This document shows positions 54,480 through 64,000 of a DNA stretch of 64,000 nucleotides, one piece after another. The notes under the pieces were generated by a model. It was not told the origin of the DNA. It worked only from the letters and a program-made list of their open reading frames with translations, and made no database searches. Position numbers and translations under genes: made by a program. How positions within the stretch are numbered: the stretch's first letter is position 1; each line of letters opens with the position of its first letter. Where the stretch lies: NCBI RefSeq assembly GCF_023078275.1, contig NC_062980.1:3522401-3586400 (forward strand). Reading direction: 5' to 3'. The stretch is from Leguminivora glycinivorella. Lineage: Eukaryota; Arthropoda; Insecta; Lepidoptera; Tortricidae.

Positions 54480-55299
54480 AGGACTCCATCTTCTTGAATG
54501 AAAATAAAGTTTTATGACCTCAGAATCTCGGTCACGACCATTGTGCCTTACACAACGTTTTGATGGTAGACTCCGAAAATAGCTCATAGCATAAATGAAT
54601 AAGTGATTGTGACGCCACTGTCACGAGCGATCTAATACTGGTGTCAACGATATGACACGGAGCTAAGCGCCACATGAATAAACAAAACAACTCTTGGTTT
54701 GCCTTCTGTCTCAAGCTACAGAGGAGTTGTGAAGTGACTAGGTAATCACTAGAATATATACTCGTAGCTTAGCGTATGTTCAGGAAACGTAGCTTAAGAA
54801 AATAGTTCATAGCATAAATGAATAAGTGATTGTGACGCCACTGTCACGAGCGATCTAATACTGGTGTCAACGATATGACACGGAGCTAAGCGCCACATGA
54901 ATAAACAAAACAACTCTTTGTCTGCCTTCTGTCTCAAGCTACAGAGAAGTTGTGAAGTATAGGAAATCACTAGATTATATATTCGTAGCTTAGCGGACGC
55001 TTAGGGAACGTAGCTTAAGAAAATAGTTCATAGCATAAATGAAGTGATTGTGACACCACTGTCACGAGCCATCTAATTCTGGTGTCGACGATATGACACG
55101 GAGCTAAGCGCCACATGAATAAACAAAACAACTCTTAGTTTGCCTTCTGTCTCAAGATACAGAGGAGTTGTGAAGTGACTAGGAAATCACTAGATTATAT
55201 TCGTAGCTTAGCGTATGTTCAGGGAACGTAGCTTAAGAAAATAGTTCATAGCATAAATGAAGTGGTTGTGACACCATTGTCACGGGCGATATAATTCTG

Positions 55300-55420
55300 C
55301 ACGGGAAGCATGGTTGCGCGATAGACGATAAAATATCAGGCCGTCCCTATCGCACTTAAAAATAGTGCGATAGGGACGGCCTGCTATTTTATCACTTATC
55401 GCGCGACCATAATTGCCTGC
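55300..55420. mobile_element. Hairpin MITE (121 bp) with CTG duplication, inside tandem unit 4
   Basis: The arms pair almost fully: CAGGCCGTCCCTATCGCACT against AGTGCGATAGGGACGGCCTG, around a 6-nt loop, and outward through ATAAAATA and TCGCGCGACCAT-like text. CTG at 55297-55299 and 55421-55423. Comparison with units 1-3 shows the empty site TTCTGGTGTC. Confidence 0.85.
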
Positions 55421-55479
55421 CTGGTGTCACCGATATGACACGGAGCTAAGCGCCACATGAATAAACAAAACAACTCTTA

Positions 55480-55640
55480 CGCTGTGTCTTGCGTGGGCGA
55501 CGGTCGCGCGACCGTCGCGCGACCGTCGCCGTCGCGTCTCATCGCATCGTCTGCTCCCATATCGATAAGGTTTGATTTCGTGTGCGTCGCATTGCTGTCG
55601 CGCGACCATCGCGCGACCGTCGCCCACGCAAGCCACGGCG
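55480..55640. mobile_element. PIF/Harbinger-like MITE (161 bp) with TTA duplication, inside tandem unit 4
   Basis: TTA at 55477-55479 and 55641-55643. Ends CGCTGTGTCTTGCGTGGGCG and CGCCCACGCAAGCCACGGCG. The arms hold repeated GGTCGCGCGACCGTCGCG. The empty site CTCTTAGTTT is seen in unit 3. Confidence 0.85.
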
Positions 55641-55724
55641 TTAGTTTGCCTTCCATCTTAAGCTACAGAGAAGTTGTGTTGGACGAGGAAATCACTAGAA
55701 GATATTCGTAGCTTAGCGGTCGCA

Positions 55725-55805
55725 TGGTCGCATCTGTTCGGAAACTACGATGCCACAGACGGACACACACACAGACAGACAGACACGTCAAACTTATAAC
55801 CCGGG
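55725..55805 (-). repeat. Fragment of the AAGTTTGACGTGTCTGTCTG repeat
   Basis: In reverse it matches the start of 61711-61925: the complement of AGACAGACACGTCAAACTTA, with CTACGATGCCACAGACG. Contains a short (CA)n/(GACA)n. Confidence 0.65.
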
Positions 55806-55905
55806 GTGTCACAAGTAAAAACAAGTCTGTGTTTTTTTTAATGTTATCGATCTCTCTCACTTATGTAGGAAAACGAACATTTTTTTTTTTCAATTTAACA
55901 AAAAG

Positions 55906-56075
55906 GGCACCAGGGTGGCTAGCCGAATGGCACAATCGCTCACGAAACGCTCACGAAACGAAGCGCTAGTAGATATCTATCTCTATCGCGCTTGCGTATT
56001 GGCGCGACAGAGCCAGCGGCGTATCGCTTTCGTTTGGCGTCGGAGAAATGCCATTCGGCTACGGGGCCTGGTGCC
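55906..56075. mobile_element. MITE, AGCCGAATGGC family, best-kept copy
   Basis: Ends GGCACCAGGGTGGCTAGCCG and CGGCTACGGGGCCTGGTGCC; AATGGC and GCCATT continue the pairing. Interior GCTTGCGTATTGGCGCGACA. Confidence 0.75.
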
Positions 56076-56312
56076 TTCTGTTAATGGACCTAGCAACGTA
56101 TCGAATTTAACGAAGATCAAAAAAAGCACGGTGTATTGCATCTCAGGCCATTGATAGAGAAGTTACGGTGATTAATTGATTATCTAAGTCAGTGGTTCCC
56201 AAAATTAACTGGAGTTCGACTCACCTAACAAAAACTGCCGATTTCGGGGCATTCGTCTTAATAATGGGGCAAAAAATATCATTGGTATCACTTAAATTTC
56301 CTAGTAGTATTA

Positions 56313-56455
56313 GTGCGTTTTCACATTATCCGATCCGATATCGGATGTAGGACCGATATCCCATACATTTAAGCCGCCATCTTTGATTTTGGCAAGCATT
56401 TGGCTTTGAAATCCTTCCTACATCCGATATCGGGTCGGATAATGTGAAAACGCAC
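56313..56455. mobile_element. MITE, TTTTCACATTATCCGATCC family, copy 2
   Basis: 143 bp with TTA at 56310-56312 and 56456-56458. Ends GTGCGTTTTCACATTATCCG and GATAATGTGAAAACGCAC. Opposite orientation to 4184-4316, judged by the GCCATCTT / AAGATGGC core. Confidence 0.8.
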
Positions 56456-56920
56456 TTAGGGCCTACTTATCGCTCGTGACCACCACTACCACCAGTGGGA
56501 AATGCTGACCCACACGTAACATTTTTGGGACTTCGAAGTCTTCGAACTACATAAGTTGGTTAGGGCTAAGTACATTTGTAGTTAAAAAAATACAAATAAA
56601 CTTTAACTATGAAAATTAAAATCATTTAATCAGTAATACAATAACACTAACTTGTTATCAAACTAAATGAGAGGTTTACATATAATTTTAGATGAGATAT
56701 CTAGTTTCCCTTTTTCTGTTTTCCTATTGGTTCCTGAAGTTATTAATTTATTTATAATTACATTTACACGTGGAACGAACATTTAAATTACACGTGGAGC
56801 ACTCGGAAATAAACATACCTATAAATGTCACAGAGTACCTAAACCTTTCGAACCGTTATTTGGCATTTCCCTTTCAATACGGATCATTGTATTTAATTCT
56901 CGCACCACGACTACCAAAGG

Positions 56921-57886
56921 GACCGTCCACACTCAAGAGAGTGTGCGTGTGGATTGAGTGAGCACCTTCCAAAAATAAAAATAAATATGCTGATCATTTA
57001 GTAAAAGTTCTAAAACAATTGTAAAACGAATCTCTGAATTTGTAAAAAGATAAATCAAAAGATACAGTCATTAACATGTGCTCACTCAGTTCTCACAAAC
57101 TACCAACGAAAACAGTGAATGTATTCTAAATAAAAATTTATTATAAAAAAACCTGACACGTTAGTGGTTCGTTTTGTATTTTACAAATTCCCATTTCACT
57201 TTTACTAAACTATACACATATAATAGCGGTCTAAATCTTATGTTTTTCATCAAAATTCGGCTTTTCAAAAGTGTGAGGATTGAGTGAGCATAAGAAACTA
57301 TTTGTAAAAAATTAAATACGTAACTAGGTGATCTAAAATTTATAGAGGTAGGTTGGCATATTTTTTACTAAATGTTAGTATATAAATATTATATGTTAAA
57401 TGAATACATTCACTGTTTTCGATGGTAGTTTGTGAGAACTGAGTGAGCACATGTTAATGACTGTATCTTTTGATTTATCTTTTTACAAATTCAGAGATTC
57501 GTTTTACAATTGTTTTAGAACTTTTACTAAATGATCAGCATAATTTTTTTTATTTTCGGAAGGTGCTCACTCAATCCACACGCACACTCAAGAGACGCAT
57601 GTCCGCCGACGCGGAACGGACGTCCGCGCCACTCCGCCTGAATGTAATTTAAAATTGGATGTTAAATAAAGTATATTATATTCTATTCTAAAAAACGTCT
57701 CCTCAGTACATTTTGTATAGGAAGGACGCGCAAGGGACGTCGCTTGGCGCGCCCCAGGCGACGCGTGTCTTAGGTCTTTCCTATACAAAATGTATTGAGG
57801 AGACGTTTTTTAAATTACATTCAGACGGCGTGGCGCTGACGTCCGTTCCGCGTCGGCGGACATGCGTCTCTTGAGTGTGGACGGTC
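56921..57886. mobile_element. Three nested palindromic elements
   Basis: Outer element: left end GACCGTCCACACTCAAGAGA (56921-56940) and right end TCTCTTGAGTGTGGACGGTC (57867-57886), with CAAAGG on both sides. Its left arm is broken by an inner palindrome (about 56941-57592) whose ends carry GTGTGGATTGAGTGAGCACC and the complement. After the break the arm resumes at ACTCAAGAGACGCATGTCC. The outer loop holds a third palindrome (about 57689-57815): AAAAAACGTCTCCTCAGTAC against GTATTGAGGAGACGTTTTTT. Confidence 0.75.
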
Positions 57887-58089
57887 TCAAAGGGTTTCAC
57901 TCAATATTTATTGGAATTATTGGCTGGGGCTGGAATACTTTTATTATAAGTAGTTTCTTTTGCGTAAAATGTATTCGGGATTAAGCTACATCAAAATATT
58001 GTATTTTTCTAGAGACGTATGCAATAACATTTTTCAATGTTGGTGTCTAGGTTTACGACATTATCACACTGTCATACTCACACAGTGTC

Positions 58090-58354
58090 AGGCGGGGCGA
58101 CAACGTTTTTCGTGGCTGTGTAAGCCAATACGGGAGCGGCAAACACGACCACAACTCTGGCAGGTGTAGTGTGCCCGTGGCGAACAGGTATCGCGCTGAT
58201 AACGCTTTGCGCGCTTACTTGCTAGTGCCCTAAACCAAGCGTCGTCATGGATTTGACGTCCTTCGAATACTAATTTACGCCACTTGTCTCTGTTCTCGGC
58301 AAGCTCTTCCCATTTGTGGACCGGGATGTTGACGTCGTGCAAGTCTCTCGTCAC
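58090..58354 (-). mobile_element. Non-LTR retrotransposon fragment, C-terminal zinc-finger tail
   Basis: The - strand frame has NRDKWRKLVFEGRQIHDDAW, then YTCQSCGRVCRSRIGLHSHE and KRC. This C-x2-C-x12-H-x4-C tail closes many RTE/CR1-like reverse-transcriptase polyproteins in animals. About 88 codons remain, and no reverse transcriptase is next to it. Confidence 0.7.
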
Positions 58355-58727
58355 AAAATCCTATTTTTTCATATTTTTAATTCACAAAAATTGCATTTTT
58401 GAGATAGGGATTCCATAATGGGACAATCTTAATTCTTAATTAACTTAATTTAAGCGTCTTTGATAACATGTTCCAGTTTTTGTAACAAGTAATTGTTTCA
58501 TTTCTTCATTGAAGTAACTAGCGGGACAGAATGAGAATTAGTTGATAGACTCAGTCGATTATTATAACAATTACATTAATTCTGTCACTCAGTGTTATCG
58601 TTAGAAACACCAGTGGGTGGCAAATGGCAATCGAGGTCATGTAATTCAGCAGACAAACAAATTGATAACATATTATTATCACGACATGTGCATTATGTAC
58701 CTACTTACATTATCTGTACAAGGACAT

Positions 58728-59174
58728 TAGGCTTGTGCCGTTTCGTTCGTTGATCGGAGCGCTCCGATCTCGTTCAATCGCTCCCACGAACTAGTTCGCT
58801 CTTTTAGGTCTTTTGCTCATTTAGTTCAGCCAGACCAGCGACCACTGCGGTCGGAAAGATCAGAACGAATGGGACCGAATAGTGTCAAATGATACGAATA
58901 GTCCACAGATAGTAACATTCCGGGCCGAAAGGTTGTAAGTGACCGAAGTTTAATATGAAAACTTGACTTTTTTTGTTGCTCTGCTAAGTAGCTCTCGCTC
59001 TCGGTCGGCGCAGTCACACATTCATTCTCGATCCAAACCGCTCGCGCTCGCCGATCCTATACTGAAGTAAATGAGCAAAGACCGATTCTCAGACCACGGA
59101 AAGATTCAGTTCATTTCGGTCATTGATGGGATTTTATTCCTAACAGTTCATAGTTCGTGAACGACACAAGCCTA
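58728..59174. mobile_element. hAT-like non-autonomous element, copy 2 (447 bp), 8-bp target duplication
   Basis: AAGGACAT at 58720-58727 and 59175-59182. Ends TAGGCTTGTG and CACAAGCCTA. About 95% like 26496-26937 by eye, with small indels (e.g. GGGACCGAATAGTGTC against ACGAATAGTGTC). Confidence 0.88.
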
Positions 59175-59299
59175 AAGGACATGTTAATATTATTTAAATA
59201 TTTCAAATTTCGTGTAATAGATATTTAACATTGTTCAAAATTTTAAGTTCACAGAAATATCTTGTGACTGAGTAAATATAAGAGTAGTATACACCATTT

Positions 59300-59545
59300 G
59301 AACAGATATAAATGGGAAAGTGTGTGTGTCTGTTTGTTTGTCCGTCTTTCACGGCAAAGCGGAGCGACGAATTGACGTGATTTCTTAGGTGGAGATAGTT
59401 GAAGGGATGGAAAGTGACATAGGCTACTTTACGTCTCTTTCTAATCCCCCGTTTATCTAAAAATGGGGGGTGGAAGTTTGTATGGAGCAATCCGCAATTT
59501 TCGAATTTAACGCGTGCGAAGCCGCGGGAAAAAGCTAGTTATTCA
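59300..59545 (+). repeat. Dispersed lepidopteran-type repeat (GTCTGTTTGTTTGTCCGTCTTTC ... GAAGCCGCGGG)
   Basis: Has GTGTGTGTCTGTTTGTTTG, CGGAGCGACGAATTGACGTG, GATGGAAAGTGACATAGGCT and the tail GCGAAGCCGCGGGAAAAAGC. I recognise the tail as a frequent lepidopteran retroposon 3' end. Confidence 0.65.
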
Positions 59546-59652
59546 TTAATACATCACAAAAACCATTGTTCATAAAACTTAGCAATACATTACATATCAT
59601 TTGTTTATTATTATTAAACATTTAAGAATGTTAGAGACAAAAGATTATCTGC

Positions 59653-59792
59653 AGGCCTAGCACATGATGGCCGCGGGAGTATGTCGCCGCGAGATAGACT
59701 ACCTGTCCTTATGTCATTAATACAATTAGACAAAGACGTGTCATCTATCTCGCGGCGACATACTCCCGCGGCCATCATGTGCTAGGCCTACA
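59653..59792. mobile_element. Palindromic MITE, GGCCTAGCACATGATGG family, copy 2
   Basis: About 45-bp near-perfect arms: AGGCCTAGCACATGATGGCC and GGCCATCATGTGCTAGGCCT, with GAGTATGTCGCCGCGAGATA inside. Better kept than 40751-40884. Confidence 0.82.
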
Positions 59793-59835
59793 GGTATTTG
59801 TTAGATTTCACTGACTTTTAAGAATATAACAGCGT

Positions 59836-60078
59836 GCCTGTGTGGTGACGGGTTAAGAATTTCACCACCCCCTTTCTTCCCGTGGGTGTCGTAGAAGGCG
59901 ACTGTGGGATATGAGTTAAATTGTGGCGTAGGCGAGAGGCTGGCAACCTGTCACTGCAATGTCACAGTTTCTTTTCTTTCAACCCCTTACTTGCCAAGAG
60001 TGGCACTGAAGCTTTAGTAGTTTCATGTGCTCTGCCTACCCCTTTATGGGATACAGGCGTGATTGTATGTATGATTGT
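59836..60078 (+). repeat. Dispersed repeat, ACTGTGGGATATGGGTT family
   Basis: Near-copy of 35315-35560, in the same orientation, ending ATTGTATGTATGATTG. Confidence 0.75.
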
Positions 60079-60494
60079 AACAGCGTACAAGCGACAGCGT
60101 AGGTCTACGGTCTAACTAGATTTTCTTTTTTTGGATTCGAAAGATCTCACGATTTATAAAACAGATGCTACACAAAAAAACCTCGTGTTTCATTATTGTT
60201 ATTTCAATTTGCCAAACTTCAATGTCCACGATATACCTACATAATATCTTCTTACAAACAAACCTTGAAAACTTCCAAGTTGGCAATAACAATTGAAGTT
60301 AGCCTTGAGTTTTACAATCGGGTAGGTATCAAAATTATCACAGTACGTTCGCGGAAATAGGTATTATTACATAACGTGAGGTTCTCAGGCATGTAATGGT
60401 ACATTGCCCTTCGTTAGACATGTTGATTAACATATACAGTTGCGTACGTCTTCCACATACGAAAGAGTACACTCTCGTTATAAGGGTACAATTT

Positions 60495-60950
60495 TTTTTT
60501 ATACTACGTGGGTGGCAAACAAGTATACGGTCCGCCTGATGGAAAGCGGTCACCGTAACCTATGGACGCCTGCAACTCAAACAGTGTCACATGCGCGTTG
60601 CCAACCCATTAGAAACTTGTACATTCCCTTTTGCTGTGTTAAGTACACAGCAAAAAGGAGTGTACAAGTTCTAAGGAGGGTTCGGGTTGCCGACGACTCA
60701 AAGGACAATAGACGGAACAAGTATAGTTCCGTAAGTCCTCCCGTCATCAGCACACCGCACCCTCGTTGAGCTCTGGCAGCCTTACTCACCGGCAGGAACA
60801 CAACACTATGAGTAGGGTCTAGTGCTATTTGGCTGCGGTCTTCTGTAAGGCGGAGGTACTACCCCAGTTGGGCTCTGCTCTAGATTCGAGCGAGACGATA
60901 TCCGCTGTGCTGTGCCCTACCACACAAAGCGGAATATCATAATATTATAT
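60495..60950 (+). repeat. Dispersed retroposon-like repeat
   Basis: Starts TTTTTTATACTACGTGGGTGG, then CCTATGGACGCCTGCAACTC, and a hairpin CCTTTTTGCTGTG-type (TTGCTGTGTTAAGTACACAG at about 60632-60651). Ends near ACCACACAAAGCGGAAT. The first 110 bp match 14045-14135 in reverse. Recognised as a common lepidopteran interspersed repeat. Confidence 0.65.
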
Positions 60951-61040
60951 CCATTTAAGTTTGAGTTTGGTACATTACATAATTTCAGACCAGGGAACAA
61001 ATTAAATTATTTTACATTATTTATTAAGTAGGTACTTAAA

Positions 61041-61484
61041 GGCCTTGTCTATAAAAGCATAATAAGACCAGTTCTAACTTATGGGAGTGAAACGTGGGCT
61101 ATGAAGCAGGAACATGTCCGGTCTGTCCAAGTCACAGAAATGAAGATGCTTCGGTGGATGTGCGGAGTAACGAGGCTCGACAGGATACGCAATGAACATG
61201 TTCGCGGTAGCCTCGGAGTACGTGATATCGCCGATAAGCTACAAGAAAGTCGACTGAGATGGTATGGACACGTGAAAAGAAGGCCTCCTGAGTACATAGG
61301 AAACGTTGCTATGGATCTGAGCATTGCTGGGTCCCGAGGAAGAGGAAGACCGAAGATGAGATGGGCAGATACCATAGCAAAAGACATGAGAGCCTGCGAC
61401 GTTTCAGTCGACGACACGTCCGATCGTGCGAAGTGGAAGGAAAGGACAGGAAAAGCAGACCCCAAAATCAGATGGGAATAATAA
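61041..61484 (+). mobile_element. RTE-type LINE fragment, reverse transcriptase C-terminus (open frame)
   Basis: Open from 61032 to a TAA at 61479-61481. Reads GLVYKSIIRPVLTYGSETWA, then MKMLRWMCGVTRLDRIRN, RLRWYGHVKRRP and GRGRPKMRWADTIAKDM, ending WKERTGKADPKIRWE. LTYGSETW and RLRWYGH are hallmarks of the end of RTE-clade polyproteins. The frame is unbroken for about 146 codons, so this is the youngest LINE piece here. A (GA)n stretch follows at 61490-61508. Confidence 0.82.
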
Positions 61485-61620
61485 TGCTGAGGAGAGAGAG
61501 AGAGAGAGGTAAGCACAATACAATCTACAGTCTGTCCCTAAAACCAACGCAATATCCTAATCCCTTTTCGTTTTGGCGTTGATTTTAGGGACATTCATTA
61601 CCACTAAACCCGATTCGGAG

Positions 61621-61690
61621 GCCGGATGGTCTGGTAATAACGTTAGCCGCAAGCTAAAGACCCTGGTTCGACTTCCAGCTCGGAAAGCGG
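61621..61690 (+). repeat. tRNA-like SINE head
   Basis: GGTTCGACTTC resembles a B box, and GGATGGTCTGGTAATAACG lies where an A box would be, about 35 nt upstream. Acceptor-stem pairing is poor, so I do not call a functional tRNA. Confidence 0.45.
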
Positions 61691-61710
61691 TGAACTACTT
61701 CGCTTTTTAA

Positions 61711-61925
61711 CCCCCGACGCAAAAACGACGGGGTGTTATAAGTTTGACGTGTCTGTCTGTCTGTCTGTCTGTGGCATTGTAGCTCCCGAACGGATGAACC
61801 GATTTAGATTTAGTTTCTTTTTGTCTGAAAGCTGAGTTAATCGGGAGTGTTCTTAATAGCCATGTTTCATGAAAATAGGCCTACTATGTCGCGGTCGGCG
61901 GTTTTTTCAAAATTTTAATTTAATA
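61711..61925 (+). repeat. Dispersed repeat with (CTGT)n (AAGTTTGACGTGTCTG family)
   Basis: CCCCGACGCAAAAACGACGG, TTTGACGTGTCTGTCTGTCT, CCGAACGGATGAACCGATTT, and ATGTTTCATGAAAATAGGCC. Typical lepidopteran retroposon text. A reversed fragment is at 55725-55805. Confidence 0.7.
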
Positions 61926-63820
61926 CCTACTACTCATCTAGTCTAGTATTACTTAGTCTCTACAAAAGTTGTAAAGTTTAGTTTCCAAAATCTGTTTTCC
62001 ATTTAATGTAAAAATAATAATGATGAAGGTATACGCAGATATATGAGTCGGATCGACATTTCATGTTTAATATTAATCCAAAAATAGATGTTATCTGTGC
62101 GATCTACATATTAGGTATACCTCAGCAGTTCTCGAAAAGTTTGTACAAAAATTAAGGAAAAAGTTAAATTTGTTTTTATTAATTCCTATTTTGTTACCAA
62201 GATTTTGTTGATGAATTGAGATTTTATTAAGCTTTATTTCGTCATTAAGGTTCTCTAGAATCTATATTTTCTTAATTATAACAATTAACCTGTATATATC
62301 TTACGAAATTCGACTTATATTACTAAATGTTGGTAACAAAAAAGGATCAATTAAAATTTCCTGACGTGGCTATGTACAAAGTTGCCGGGAACTGCTCACC
62401 TATGTTATAGTAGTGCCGCTTGCATTTAATACCTTATCAATCTTATCATTACCATTATCTCTTGTCAAGCTAACATAGCCATAATTGATAAGAAAGTCTC
62501 AAGCACGGTATCGCGATTGTCTTCGGGAGGGGTCAATGCACTTCCAAAAATGTCTGATATGAAAGACAATGATGTTTCTTTCTCTAGCTTTAGCGTTTAA
62601 TGTTTATCCCAAATGCAGCCAAAGTCTTTGCGGTTTTGTTTTCGACTACTTCATACAGTCTTCGGCATGTTCTTCTGGATACAAACAGCACTATTCATAG
62701 CTACCTACTATTCCTATCAATAACTATATTTTATATTAAAATTCATTCGAAGATCGGAACTTTTCAATAGTAGCACGTACGATCAATATGAACTTCGTTG
62801 GGGACCTCATACTATCACTATGGTCACATTTCAATTTCAGCATTGGTCACTGTGACAAATTTCACACAATTAAAATTTACATTTCAGCTTATATTACTAT
62901 TCGAATAACGATCCGATCGTTACAAAAGAAATAATAAAATAAAAATTACAAATAAAATGGAAACAAGCAGTGCGAACAAAAAAAATTGTCATATCGGTAA
63001 AAATAGAAATAAATACAGAGATACATAGTACAAATCAAAAATAACCTGTGTCAATAATACTGAAACCCTTCTGTCTCACCTGTCAGAAATGCTTCAGCCG
63101 CACAACTTTATGCCTACAGATATTTCAGATCGGATCAATTAAAAAAAAAATGTAGGCACTAAACTAGCACTCACATATTAATAAATCTCATCGTCATCGT
63201 TAATTATTTATCTACTAATCCCTATACAGCAGATCCTTCGGCATGAGAAATCGTCCTACGATATTTATAAGATAAGGCACGGCTTGAATGGACACAGTAA
63301 TAAATCGTATAAAGGCCACGCTGTGAAGTGCCTGCGCTTGAGAAAATTACACTAAAAACCTTTCAAGAGAACATGGCTCTATTTGCTGTTATTGCTTTTA
63401 GCTTAGAGATACTTAGAACTCGCATAATATGTATAATGTTTGCATATGTCATTATGAGGATGTTTATTTGGCTAATAATTTAGGTAGGTCATACTGAGCA
63501 ACTTTTACTATTTATAGGACGAAATCTTTAGAACTCTCCAGTCTCCTTTACAATATGTCAACTTCGGATTAAATAAGCATCCTGTATGGGCTGTAAGTAC
63601 CTTTCTTTTATTCAGCCAAGAGACAAACTAGTGTCGGCCAGTACGGGGGTATGAAATAATCCAAAAAATAAACACTGTTTAGACCATGAAATAAAACTAT
63701 GGAAACGGATTAAATCGCGTATAATGAATCACCCTCAGTCACCCGTTGACCACGTACGCTGTAAAGTGTTCGAAACGTCGGGATGAATTATCTTATACTT
63801 TTAAACGAGCAATTCTTGTA
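61926..63820. other. Intergenic or intronic DNA, no gene recognised
   Basis: AT-rich. I looked here for - strand N-terminal exons of NPRL2 and saw none I could defend. Confidence 0.35.
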
Positions 63821-64000
63821 TATTTATTTATTTATTTATACCGACGATCTCGGAAACCGCTCTAACGATTTCGCTGAAATTTGTTATGTGGGGGTTTTCG
63901 GGGGTGAAAAATCGATCTAGCGTAGCCTTAGATCCCGGAAAACGCGAATTTTCGAGTTTTCATGAGTTTTTCTTTCGCGTTAGTAAACGTAAAATATGGT
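63821..64000 (+). repeat. Dispersed repeat after (TTTA)n, runs off the window
   Basis: TTTATTTATTTATTTATACC followed by GACGATCTCGGAAACCGCTC and TCGATCTAGCGTAGCC. I recognise this start as a common lepidopteran repeat. Confidence 0.6.

Larger units (their letters stand above)
54581..55715 (+). repeat. Tandem repeat, four units of about 220 bp
   Basis: Units start at 54581, 54804, 55025 and 55243 (spacing 223, 221, 218), each beginning AGTTCATAGCATAAATGA (first one AGCTCATAGC). Shared landmarks: GTGACnCCACTGTCACG, GATATGACACGGAGCTAAGC and AATAAACAAAACAACTCTT. Unit 4 is enlarged by two hairpin elements (55300-55420, 55480-55640). Units 1-3 are about 90% alike by eye. Confidence 0.85.

Noticed and set aside
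55427..55711. Frames of 69 and 84 codons with Arg/Asp repeats
   Set aside because: They fall on the arms of the TTA-flanked hairpin element; palindromic arms give open frames on both strands.
54581..55715. CRISPR array
   Set aside because: Units are 220 bp with no short-repeat/unique-spacer pattern; eukaryotic minisatellite-like array.
61079..61516. 145-codon - strand frame
   Set aside because: Antisense of the RTE reverse-transcriptase tail.
61621..61690. Functional tRNA gene
   Set aside because: Only A/B-box-like text; acceptor and anticodon stems do not pair well and it sits among retroposon sequence.

Overview
This is a eukaryotic window, almost certainly from a moth or butterfly (Lepidoptera). 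The evidence is AT-rich non-coding DNA, GT-AG introns splitting short GC-rich exons, no bacterial-style gene packing, and a dense set of small palindromic transposons, tRNA-headed SINEs and RTE-type LINE tails of the kind I associate with lepidopteran genomes. No species call is possible from sequence reading alone.

Only two cellular genes are supported, both partial. (1) On the + strand, three phase-0 exons at 2613-2696, 3720-3914 and 5671-5712 form the C-terminus of a protein ending in a MYND zinc finger. (2) On the - strand, four exons between 18031 and 15396 encode the C-terminal half (192 residues) of NPRL2, a subunit of the GATOR1 complex that restrains TORC1 when amino acids are scarce. 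The two genes converge. Their N-terminal exons were not found and probably lie outside the window (left of 1 for the MYND gene; right of 18031, possibly right of 64000, for NPRL2).

The rest is mobile and repeated DNA, often stacked. 18890-28170 is an old, diverged tandem array invaded by several elements. The largest is a foldback-like element (19547-25849, 8-bp target duplication). It contains a smaller inverted-repeat element, which in turn is split by an intact Ty1/copia retrotransposon (20264-25468, identical-looking 329-bp LTRs, one 1389-aa gag-pol ORF). 41203-51715 is a second stack: a SINE-like repeat is split by a long-inverted-repeat element (41295-51523, 8-bp target duplication). 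That element is split by a nearly intact Ty3/gypsy retrotransposon (42570-51332, 1.6-kb LTRs differing at about two positions, separate gag and pol). Its gag ends at a canonical -1 frameshift heptamer (A AAA AAC), with a predicted stem-loop 8 nt downstream.

Elsewhere there are RTE-like LINE 3' ends (8170-8710, 36160-36345, 38405-38698, 61041-61484), other non-LTR fragments (17549-17815, 58090-58354), and a tRNA-headed SINE (31313-31625). A four-unit tandem repeat of about 220 bp (54581-55715) has two hairpin elements inserted in its last unit. More than 20 short inverted-repeat elements are present, many with readable target duplications: TTA, as in PIF/Harbinger, or 8 bp, as in hAT. No rRNA, functional tRNA gene or CRISPR array was recognised. 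All family assignments come from motif recognition and family knowledge, not from searches.
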